This document shows positions 44,248 through 55,200 of a stretch of 64,000 nucleotides of DNA, piece by piece; the first letter of the stretch is position 1; the number at the start of each line of letters is the position of its first letter. The stretch covers positions 17,298,934 through 17,362,933 of the forward strand of contig JAKGHH010000003.1 in the NCBI GenBank assembly GCA_022828595.1, read 5' to 3'. The stretch is from Nelumbo lutea. Lineage: Eukaryota; Streptophyta; Magnoliopsida; Proteales; Nelumbonaceae. Both the position numbers and the translations under genes were made by a program. The notes beneath the pieces were generated by a model. That model ran no database searches. It was not told the origin of the DNA and was given only the letters and a program-made list of their open reading frames with translations.

Positions 44248-47084
44248 GAGTACTCGCTCATGTGCATCAACAACGATATTACCTGGCAGTTTCAAAATCC
44301 AAGCATTTCGAAACTCAGTTTGAGGTTTGAGCTGCACCAGTTGACCCATGACTCGCTTTTCAAAAACCCAAGCATCGATCGGTTCAGCAAAGGATCTTTT
44401 TCTTCTAAAGAGTCAATATTGGGCTGGCTACCTGCTACAAAACCCTAGGGAACTGAAAATGTCAAACATCACATCTCACAAATGGTAGCTTCCAACGTCT
44501 ATACTTCCACACAAATACGAAGATGATGGAACCGGCCACAGTCCACTTGAAGCTTGAAGATGTGGGGAGCTGATTTGATCTCCTATAAAAGCTGGTTCTT
44601 TGGTTTATAGAGTAGAGACTCTACAGAAATGCCGTGTAGAAGGTGGAGTTTTCTGTTCGGAGTGGCAGCAGTGGTTTGCTGTTGCAGCCCAGTGCCAACA
44701 GTAGATTAGGGAGCGACTCTGGGACATACATGAGCCTATGTGTGATCCACGTCATCCTCTGTTCCTTGACACGTGGATGTCAGAGTCATCTTTTGAGCTA
44801 GCCTTTTTGTACCAAAAAGCATAAAAAGAGATTAGAAATTAATATTGGGAAAGAGTTACCAGTAGAAGCAGTGCAATATCTGAAATAAGCTTGATAAAAT
44901 CTATCTACGCTGTGCATCTCCGAAGTAGAGAACAAAATATCTATACACAGAGAGCCAGAGAGATTGAGAGGAATGAATTAATTGTAAGTAAACATTTATG
45001 CAGCAACACTTGGGAACTTCGCCCTATGCGTGCTGCATTGCAGGCTGGCTTTTCTCTCAAAGCCCGAAGCGTTCGTCGTAAGAAAGTTTTACGTGGGAAT
45101 TCGTTTGGAGTCGACGATGGGACGTGGAGAAGGAGAAGAAGAAGAAACCGGTGTGGGGGTAGTTTCGGGATAGAGAAAAGGAGTGAAGCTTTCATAATCA
45201 CTGCAACATTCCCGTTTTCCATGCATGCAAACAGCTCTGCATGGCTGACAACTATAGAGCTAAAAGCTTTAAAATAAGCCCCGATTAGTGGACCCACAAA
45301 GGGAAGAAGGAAGATACCCACCCATGAAACCCCAGTTGCTGAAACAGCAGGTCAGCTACAGCTGCAGCTAGCACCAACAGTAATAAAGTGGAGTGAATGA
45401 AGTCATGAACATGAGAGAGAAAGAGAAGAAAATGAAACATACAAAAGACCAGAAAAGATGGGTTTTGCAGGGAATCACTAGAAATCTGACTTTCGACTTC
45501 CCTTTTTGTCTCTCTCATTCTCTCGATTTTGAGGCTTTGAGGCTATTGCTTGCATTAAAGGCTCTTTAATCAGGTCAGACACTAATGCCTGGTTCTAAGG
45601 CAATAAACACAAAAACTTTGGCCTGTTTCACTTGTAGCTTTCGACCAACTGGTCTGTGGGCTTCGCATCTGGAAAAGGGAAATATGACCGGGGTAGAACG
45701 TTTTTGCCCATCAGATAAGCATCTTTCGTAGGATGCCCTATGTCTCTCTTATGTGGGCCTCCTTTAATGATAAATCCCAATCAGCTGATGCCCCCACACT
45801 TTTCCACATAGCAGTAATAATAAACAATAATATATTAATGGCATTAATGAAAAAGACTTCATCTGTACTTGTATCCCCCCACCCCCCTCTCTCTTTCTGG
45901 TTCTGCATTTGAGGCAAATAGCAACAAGGGATAAGCACTTTTAAGTACTGAAGTACTGGAGATGGCCAAAGAAAGAGACAGAAAGAGTAGAAAACCATTG
46001 GGTGTGGGGACTGGCTTCTTACCTTCTTTCACTTTCTCTCCCAAGTATTTTCAGTATGTATTGTCGCCAGTTCTACTCTTTTGTGCAACTTTTATACACC
46101 ACCTTTTGTGGTTGTATCCATTATCAAGAAATCTTCCAGTACCACATTATATGAAATATTAATTCTTTTTCACAAATGGGGTCTGCTGGTCGGCTCGTTT
46201 AACCCCGAGTTTGAAATTGTTTCAGGTAGCAATAATGCCAAACCAATAAACAGGGTCCCCCGTCCACAAGGTGAAGAGGGTAATAGATATGATGGTGCTG
46301 TTTTGTTGACTCCAGTAGTCATTTAGAGAAGGGATTTGTGTCAGTAGAGATTAGCCAACTCATCATCATCTAGGCTAGGTGTGCATTTAAGCCATGAATT
46401 TTAGTTCACAAATCACGACTTAATTTTAAGTAAAAAGGGCATGTTTAGGTTGAAATCAAATGCTTCTTCTGGCAAAGTGCCGAATGGATTTGAGTTGAAA
46501 TTTATTTCTTTAAAATTTTTAAATACTTTTCTAATTAAGTCAAATTAATCGGAGAGACAAACTCTCTATAAAAGGGAAGCCAAGATTTAGATTTTCCATT
46601 TTCTTTTCTCACGTTTAGGTTTTCCCATTGCAATGAATCACCCCCCCACCCATGCTCATTCTTTAAAATCAGGATTCTACCCAGGCGTGATAATAGTATT
46701 CAAAAATCCGATTTTGAATTCGATATTCGGTATAATCAAATCAAATTCGAATAATTCGAATATTTAACCGGTCGAATTCAGATATCTTATTCTTATCGAA
46801 TAGTTAATTGAATTTGAATTTGGATATGACCTGATTCGATTCGATAAATATTCAAATTCAACTAATTATTTAATTCTTATATAATATATATATAATATTT
46901 TATATAATTTATATATAATAATTAAGCTATATAAATAATTTATATATTTATATATTTTGTACCAATAGAATATTTATTTTATATATTTATTATGTATATA
47001 TTAATGTAGTGGTGTATATCCTGGTTTGGAAGGCCTGACCATCCATCCTGCAAAGAGTCAAACACTAGAATGTCTCCCAAGTAT

Positions 47085-47178
47085 TTATATGTAGAGTGCA
47101 AATCCTTGTATTTTATATTATTTTGTATGTATTTGTAGTGTACATATTTGTATTTGTACTCTTTCCAAAACTGAGCTT
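47085..47178. mobile_element. MITE family 1, partial copy
   Basis: Ends TTTGTACTCTTTCCAAAACTGAGC, matching the right end of the copy at 51966-52082. The left terminal repeat is missing. Confidence 0.6.
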
Positions 47179-47237
47179 AAGAAAATGCTCTTGCACATTT
47201 GCCAGGCCTCTTCCCAGCCGGCCCATGATCATCCGTA

Positions 47238-47360
47238 GGCTGCATTTGCAAACAATGTAAATAAGTGTAAATCCCGATTCAGAATAAATCTGCAAACTGC
47301 ATTTGTAAATAATGCAAATGGAGAGTAAATCCCAGTTCAAAATAAATCCTTAGGCTGCAT
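47238..47360. repeat. MITE family 3, repeated left ends
   Basis: GGCTGCATTTGCAAACAATG with GTAAATCCC, then CTGCATTTGTAAATAATGCA with GTAAATCCC, then GGCTGCATTGG: three successive left-end fragments of the element whose complete form is at 49501-49865. Confidence 0.55.
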
Positions 47361-48515
47361 TGGCAGAGCAATTATAGACATGTACGGGAAATGTGGTAAG
47401 ATATTCAGTGTGCAAGAAATGTTTTTGATGGGCTATGCAACCACAATGTGGTCTCATGGGCAGCTATTATCATGGAGATGTATTAAATGCGTGTATAAAG
47501 AAAAACCAGATTTAGTGGCTATCTTATTTTTGGGAATGCCCTGATCAACATGCATGTATTTCAAGAGTGGGTGATGTTGAATTTGGGCATCAAGTACTTT
47601 CGGATATGTCTTACCCTGACATCATTACATGGAAATCAATGATATGTGGCTACTCCCATTATGGACTTGGTAGACAAGTCTTCCAAAATATGCTGTTAGC
47701 TGAAGAAGCACCTAGCTATGTAACTTTTGTTGGAGTTCTATCTGCTTGTGTTGACGAGGGGTTCTACTATTTAAATCAGATGATGAAGGGTATTGGGATC
47801 ACACCTAGGGTGGAGCATTAATTATACTTGCATTGTTGGGCTTCCAAGTAGGACAAGACTACTCAAGGAAGCTGAGAGTTTCATGAGCTCTACATCGATC
47901 AGTCAAATGGGATGTTTTTGCATGGTGTACCTTGCTCAATGCTTTCCATGTCCAAGGAAAACTTTGGTCTGGGAATGAAAGTAGCAGAGGCTATTTGTCC
48001 TAGAGTTGGATCCTGATGATATGGGGGCATATATTATATATGCCAAGGCAAGGAGGTGGGATGGAGTTGCAAACATTAGGAAGTTGATGAGGGGAAGAAA
48101 CATTAAGAAAGAACCAGGGGTGAGCTGAATAGAGATAAGAAATAAAATCCATGTCTTTATTTATTTCAGAAGACAAGAAACACCCCTATTCAAACCAAAT
48201 ACATGAACATGTTGTCGAGCTACTACCACTTGTAAAACCATTATGTTATGTGCCCAGGGTCGACACTGTGCTGCATGATGAATAGAAGGAAGAGTATCTC
48301 AGTTATCACAGTGAAAAGTTGGTGTAGCATATGGCCTTATGAATGCACCTATAGGAGCACCAATTCGTGTCATTAAGAACCTTCCGATGTGTGACGACTG
48401 CCACTATGCCATAAAACTCATATCAATGGTCACTAACAGCAAAATAATCATCAAAGGTGTTAATCGGTTCCACTGCTTTATAAATGGTGGTTGCACTTGT
48501 GGTGAATACTGGTGA
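47360..48515 (+). pseudogene. DYW-class PPR protein pseudogene
   Basis: Pieces of PPR motifs (AIIDMYGKCGK; VGDVEFGHQVLSDM; DIITWKSMICGYSHYG; PSYVTFVGVLSAC) are followed by E/E+ motif text (LDPDDMG, AKARRWDGVANIRKLM, KKEPGVS) and a DYW-like domain: EEYLSYHSEKL, then APIGAPIRVIKNL, MCDDCHYAIKLISMV and a final CTCGEYW before TGA at 48513-48515. The residues that normally bind zinc (HSEK, CxxC) are still visible. Many stops and frame changes separate the pieces, and only the last few repeats remain. Intact relatives edit organellar RNA; this copy cannot. It starts where MITE family 3 ends. Confidence 0.85.
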
Positions 48516-49500
48516 TGCTCTATTGACCTTTCACTCATTGAGCAACTTAGATGAAGAAAATAGCCTATTCAGCTGAGAGGTCAACTGTGCTTTGTTACAT
48601 AAAATCAGCTTTCAATGCAAGCCCAAACTGAGTCCATTTTGCTCAGGTTCCATGTAAGTATTCTTAACCAAATTTGTTACGAGTTCCCTTAAGTTTAATT
48701 CCCTAAAATATAAAGTTGTGAGTTAATTTCTCCTCATCTCCTGAATAGACATTAAAGTTCATCATACTTGATTTTGTTTAGTTTATCTGTGTGAGTTACT
48801 CTTACAGTAGAACCACAAAGGAAGCCAAGGAAAATAGTTCCAAAAGAAAAGGAAACAGCAACAATAGTTTTCAGTTCTTGTCACTAAGAGGAATTTCCCA
48901 TTCCCTAAAGCTTGAATACACTTGGGCCATCAATAACAGGTTTTCTCTTCTAAATAAATCAATAGCTCAACTAGAAATATGTTTCCTCTACAACTACTCT
49001 AAACCCACTTAAAAAGTTGTTCTACCACTTGTATGCACAAAAAAAAAAAAAAAGAAAACAGTTTCATGACTTGCCATTTAATGCCTGGTTAAAAATCCAT
49101 AATATTTGTCAAGGTTCAGCTTCTTAGCATCTATGGATTGTGATGATTCTTGCATCTTCAATTAGAGAAGTAATTTGATTGCTGAACACATTGCTAAAGC
49201 AAAATGTTAAAGCAGAAGATGTTTTACTACTTCATTGTCATCATTACATAGGGGACACACCAATTAAGTCCCGTTGTTGGGGCATGTTCTGCCATTGCTT
49301 TCCCTGAAAAGAGCTGGAACCTAAAGGGAACTTTGTAGACAAGATTCTCACTCCAAACCATCTGATATCTAAAGGGATGGAGGTCGCTAGTCTTTGCAGC
49401 CTATGTAACCTTGAAGAACCGGTCCATCATTTGCTATTCATGTTATGGATGATAATTTTGTAATTTCTGCTTCCTATTTGTAAAGTTTAATATTCTCTCT

Positions 49501-49865
49501 GGCTGCGTTTAGAAACGATGCAAATGGAGTGTAAATCCTGGTTCATAGTAAATTTGCACTCTAGTTCACTTTTGCCTATGTTTAGCAACATTACATTTAT
49601 GCATTGACAAATGACAGATCAATGCATATTTACATTGATAATAAGATGTAAAAGTACATCAATAAAAAAGAAGTAAATTTGCATTTAAGTGGGCTTCTGA
49701 TAAAAAAAAAAAAGCATATGCTTTATTGGAATTCATGTTTGCATCCATTATAGCTAAAAATCTGTTTGATAAAAAGGCAAATTTGTTGCAAAACTAACCC
49801 AATTTTGTAATTTATATGAAACATTTTATACTCTACATATTTGCATTGTTTCCAAACACAACCTT
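49501..49865. mobile_element. MITE family 3, complete copy
   Basis: The left end GGCTGCGTTTAGAAACGATG runs on into CAAATGGAGTGTAAA. The inverted right end is AAGGTTGTGTTTGGAAACAA followed by TGCAAATATGTAGAGTATAAA. About 365 bp. Confidence 0.68.
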
Positions 49866-51965
49866 AAGAGAAAGGGTTTTCTTTTCTTTTCTTTTTTTTT
49901 CTTTTTTTTATATTAACTAGGGGAAGTTTCAGTCAGTTGTCAAAAGGACTAAAAGTATACGAAAGACGCTTGAATAAAGTCTATTAACCTTGTAAAATTC
50001 AGATATTACTCTGATCTTTTAGCATAAATATAAGGGACTAATTAAGCAATTGCAATTTGACAAAACCTTTTAGCTTAACTATTTTGGATCAAATATCTTA
50101 AAAAATAGACCAACTTTGCTAAACAGTTTAATCACCACATAAACGGTATGGAAATTTTCATGTATAATTCAGGGGGCATTGTTCAACGTGATTTTTTTTT
50201 GTTGCCGGTTTCAAAAATAAATCAAAACCATCTAATTTTAAAACAAATTGTTTTTCAAAACAAAAACACAAAACACATGTTCATTTGAAACTAAAAGTAT
50301 GTTTTTGAACTGCTAGTTCCAAAAACATATTTTCATCTTGATTATTTAATACCATGTTCTATAAATTTGAAGCGTTGTGGTACAGGTACACACACACTAC
50401 TAGACAGACTCTAAACCTAGAATCAGTAAGTCTTGAGTTTTGGAACATGCAAAAGGTGGCAAAGTATGGGATCCCAACGTACCTATAATAGTAAATACAT
50501 AAATGGAATAAATACGTAGGGAATATTTTGTGTATTAATTCGTACCAAAAACAAGGAATGAGGTGAAAATTAGTCAAATAAATATGTAGCACTGAAAGAA
50601 AACTAGATAGACATTTGTGTTTCCATTTAAAAGGTGAGGTTAAAGTTTTCCTTTATATTTTATAGGACATTTTAGTACTTGAACTTTGGGAAATATATTT
50701 GGAAATCCAATCATCAATATCCCATCAATTATCTACACTTGAAATATTTAAAACCTCAAAAGTACCCTTTTAAAGATAACACAATGGACCCATTATAAAA
50801 AACACTAGTACTCAGCTGAAACATTGCAGGATGAATAGGATTTCCATTGTTGCTTGCATCATAATATAATGATCAATGTTCAGAGAATCAGGTTGGGCAT
50901 AGAATCAGAGAAGGGAAAGGTTTACGGGTTAGAGGTTCAATCAGGGTCAAATTGGAGGTTGAACCGTGATGATATGGTATATACATTATATATAAATACT
51001 ACATATAAATACTATGTGTCATATAAATACTATACATTATATATTTTAACTGTAATATACTTAAATATGGTGGATGGATGATAATTTCTTTAATTTTTAA
51101 AGCAAATGACTAGAATTCAAATCTCTTAATTTACATTTTCTTTAAAATATATGCACAATAAAGTGATATGTATAATAAAAAATCGTTAATTGATATAAGT
51201 AAAGAAATGAATTAGTGGTAATTAAGTAATATATGAAAATAAGAAGTCATGTGTATAGGATATTGATAGAAACATGAAGACCTTATTACTTGGGTAGGAT
51301 AAGTAGACCCAAATTTTTGGCATTCTAGAAATCTTTGAGTCACTTTGCAGAGGCCTCACAAATTTCTCAGTACATCAGCAATTTGGTGTGTATGCATGGC
51401 GAGGGGTTTATCTATCTGTTCAGTTTGTTGAATCGAAATCCCTTGGAATGTAATCAGCACACGAACTTTAATGAATGCATTTTGCCTTTAGGCTTAAAAA
51501 AGCAAAAAAAAAATAAAAAAAAGAAACGTAAATCCAAATTTTATTTATTGATATTCAAAATTGAATAGGATCAGACGAGTGGCATCATGTTTTTCAATGA
51601 GTATCAAAAGAAGGGTTACTTCCACTCAAAAAGCATGTCATGTGTCCATCCACTCTCCCGTTAAAAAAAGTATAAACTTTAAATGATAGTTGCCTTCATT
51701 AAAAAATAGGATTCGTAAAATGAGCTATTGTTTATTAAAAAATTTTGATTTAATTTCTTAAATTAAATAACAAATCTATATATCAAAAAAATTGTCAAAA
51801 AACCAACATAAATTTGCAATATAAATAGGGGGTGTCCAACATATTTGATCAGAATAGAGTAGCCGTCCCGTACTTGGGAGTGGTCAATTGGTCATTCTCT
51901 AGTATTCATATATGTGTTGTACGTCAATATAGTATGGACCCATCTACACGTTAATTTGTTCTGTG

Positions 51966-52082
51966 GACTCAGTTTGGAAAGTGTACAAATACAAATATGC
52001 ACAGTGCAAATACATAATAAATAATACAAAACACAAGGTTTTGCACTCTACATATGCATTTGTACTCTTTCCAAACTGAGCC
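51966..52082. mobile_element. MITE family 1, complete copy
   Basis: GACTCAGTTTGGAAAGTGTA and inverted GGCTCAGTTTGGAAAGAGTA form the ends, and the inner part is also palindromic around TTTGCACTCTACATATGCA. GTG flanks both sides (51963-51965 and 52083-52085), the same 3-bp duplication length as in the copy at 30117. It ends about 200 bp from the UXT stop. Confidence 0.75.
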
Positions 52083-52278
52083 GTGGCTATCAAAAGTTAC
52101 AGGGCAAAAAACAATTTCCATTGTAGAATCAAGTCTCTTAAACGAGTGAAAAATTAGCTAGCATCCAAGCTTGGGGATTAATCATAAATCCCTTCTCTTA
52201 GATCAAGTTATTAACAATATACAATATCGAGCTCTTTTTTTTTGTATATAACATACAAGATTAAGTTTGGAGATATGA

Positions 52279-55200
52279 CTACCAAAAATGGCTCTTCTTT
52301 GCAGGGTAGGAAACCTTTGAATTGAAACCTTGGTAAGATCCCTCTGCTGGAAGTTGGAGCAGTTCTCGGATACCTTCACAGACCTGCATTCCACCACGTT
52401 ATCACCATATACCATGCATAAATGAAAAAAGTTCCTAAGGTGACCATAGGCTAGACCTCATTTGATTGCATAATTGCTGAAGTCACAGGCCTTACCCATG
52501 GGATTAAAAGGACTTCACCACATGAAAGTTACTTATCTGGGTAAGGGTAAGAGTTATTACCGAGGTAAGTGTTTTTTTTATTCCGAGGTAAATTATACAA
52601 TAACTCTTTTCTCCACAAAAAAGTCATTATTAGAATGGGGAAAAATTTTCCCAACACATTGTTTTATCAACTTCCCCCCCAAGTGGGAAAGTTACCCACC
52701 TGGGAGATGGGTATCACTCGCCCGAATAAGCTACAGGCTAAAACTTTCATAGTTTTTCCTCAAGGCTTACACCTCAGTAGTATACAAGGCTTACACCCTA
52801 CTTTGGGCCTTTGGTCTCACAGGCTGCCCACTAGACCAGGCAAAAAGTTGACCCAACCCATCCAAACCCGAAAAAAACAGGGTTAGGGTTTCATATTTAG
52901 CTACATGAATTTGAGAATGACCCGACCCGACCCGGGAAAACTGGATTGAGTTGGCTCATGGGGTCAACCCGCTGATCCGATTGTTAGGTCTAATTGGGAC
53001 TATTTATGCATTGTTAGAAGTTTCCACTCTTTAATTTTTACTATTTAGGTTTTACTCTTTATTGTTTACTCTTTGAATTGTTAAACATTCAAGCTTTTTT
53101 GTTTTATTTTTGGAATTTTATGGTTAATTCCTTTAATTTTGGCATTTTTCATGTTTTTTTCTTTATTTTTTGAAATTTCAGTTATTTTTTGGAATGACCC
53201 GAACTGACCAATGGATCAACCCTAACACGAACATTTAGGGTTAGGGTCTAGCATTTGACAATCCGACCCAAAATCAACCCAAAGTGTCATGACCCAACCC
53301 ACCCAACCCAATTGCCAGGTCTACTGCCCACCCAAAAACAAATAAGGATTAGCCACCATATTCTATAAAACTTTACATAGTATTTCAGGGATGAGTAATT
53401 TATAAAAAATATCTGAGAAAGTGGCTTATCAAGAAGAATCAAATGGAGACAGAGTTCTCAATATTTGTGGTTAAAAGAGGGCTATAATAATACCATTTGT
53501 TCCACAAGATGGCTAGTGGGAGGAGAAATTTTCATTAAAAGATCGAAAGTGAATGGGGAGTTTATTGAAGAGGGAAGAATTAGGGAGGCAATAACTGATT
53601 TCTACACTTATCTCTTCAAGGAAAAATGGCCTTACAAACCCAAGCTGGATGGCTTAAGATTTTATTGGATTAGTGATGGAAAAGGTGAGGGATTTGGAGA
53701 AATGGCCCTACGGAACCAAGCTGGATGGCTTAGATTTTATTGGATTGGAAATGGAAAATGTGAGGGATTTGGAGAAGCTGTTTACAGATGAGGAAGTGTT
53801 TCAAGCTATTGAGTAGTGAGAAGGAGACAAAATTCCAGGCCTGGATGGATTTTCAATGACCTTTTACAAGAGACATTGGGATTTTTTGAAGACCTTACGA
53901 AGGTGCTCACGGAATTTCATCATAATGGGGTGGGCCTTGGTGAGGAGCCTTAATCCACTTTCATCACTTTAATCTCAATGGTGATGTTGAATGTACAAAA
54001 TATTAGCAAAGGTACTAGCTTCTAGAATGAAGAGTTATGAGGTCCAGTATTTTGAAATCCCAAAGTGTGTTTGTTAATGGAAGACAAATTTTGGATGGGA
54101 TGCTAATAGCTAATGAGCTAATCAGCTCTAGATTGAGAAGTGGAGGGGAAGGGATGATCCTCAAAGTTAATTTGAAGAAAGAATAGAACATGTCAGGTGG
54201 CCCTTTCTAGACTGTATGCTAAGATGATTAAATTTTGTATTTCTGATGTCGGTTTTTTCATTACTCATTAATGGTAGTGCTTATGGAAGATTTTTTATCA
54301 CAAAAGGACCCTCTTTCTCCCCTTCTTTTCATTTGTGTAATGAAGTAAGCAAACTAATCAGTACAGCAGTGGATAGAGGGCTGATTAAAGGATTCAAAGT
54401 AGATGATAGGAGGGAATCCCATTGTTGCAATTTTCTAACGATCACATTATTTTCTGCAAGGCTGATAATGAGCAGGTGCTAAACTTAAGTTTTATTTTCA
54501 AGTGGTTTGAGGTTGTTTCACATTTAAAAATAAATCTATGTAAGAGTGAAATGTTTGCAGTAGGGGAAGGAGTGGATGTTAATGAATTGGCTGAATCTAT
54601 TGGTTGTAAGGTAGGGAAACTGCCCACTATCTCAAAAGCTGTTTGGGACTGTGTAGTAGAAAGAGTATAGAGAGGATTAGCTGGCTGGAAGGGTAAATAT
54701 TTATCAAAAGGTGGAAGATTTGAGTTCATTAAAAGTGTTTCGAGTTCTTTTACCAACTTTGGAAAACCTGATGAGGAATTTCTTGTGGGGAGGCTGGAAG
54801 GATGATCACAAAGAACCCAGATTTCAAACCCGACGTGAATTGAGAGATGTGTGGTTACAATTCACGGCGGGTAGGAAAAGTGAGTAGGAAATCCCGTTTG
54901 GATCACAAAGTGCATCTAGTCAATTGAAGAAGGTTTTCTACCACCCAAGGAAGGGGGCAGTTTGGGTATAAAAAGCCTATAACATTTAAATAAAGCACTG
55001 CTAGGCAAATGGCATTGGAGATATAATGAAGAGGTGAACAGTTTGTGGAAAGAAGTTATTTGCTCCTTATAAGGCTCAAGAGAAGGGAATTGAGATACAG
55101 AAGACATTAGTGCAAGTTATAGTTGTGCTGTTTGGAAAGGAACCTCGCAAGTAAGAATGAAGTTTATGGAAGGCATAAAGTACAGAATTGGAGATGGGTA

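Larger units (their letters stand above)
43739..47359. other. Interval downstream of AGO7
   Basis: AGO7 3' flank, a MITE (43919-44247), and about 3 kb in which the opposing ORFs at 44891-45277 and 44941-45321 overlap and resemble nothing. An AT-rich stretch at 46690-47000 has repeated AATTCGAAT motifs. A partial MITE lies at 47085-47178. No gene recognised. Confidence 0.5.
48516..52278. other. Interval between the PPR pseudogene and UXT
   Basis: AT-rich, with two MITEs (49501-49865 and 51966-52082), poly-A/T runs and no recognised gene. ORFs here are under 80 codons and have no family features. Confidence 0.55.

Noticed and set aside
44891..45321. Two opposing ORFs of about 125 codons
   Set aside because: They are open on both strands over the same bases, and neither shows a domain, signal or neighbour supporting it.
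52875..53240. Telomere-like GGGTTAGGGTT motifs
   Set aside because: Only one or two units at each place, within a repeat rich in GACCCAACCC; not a telomere tract.
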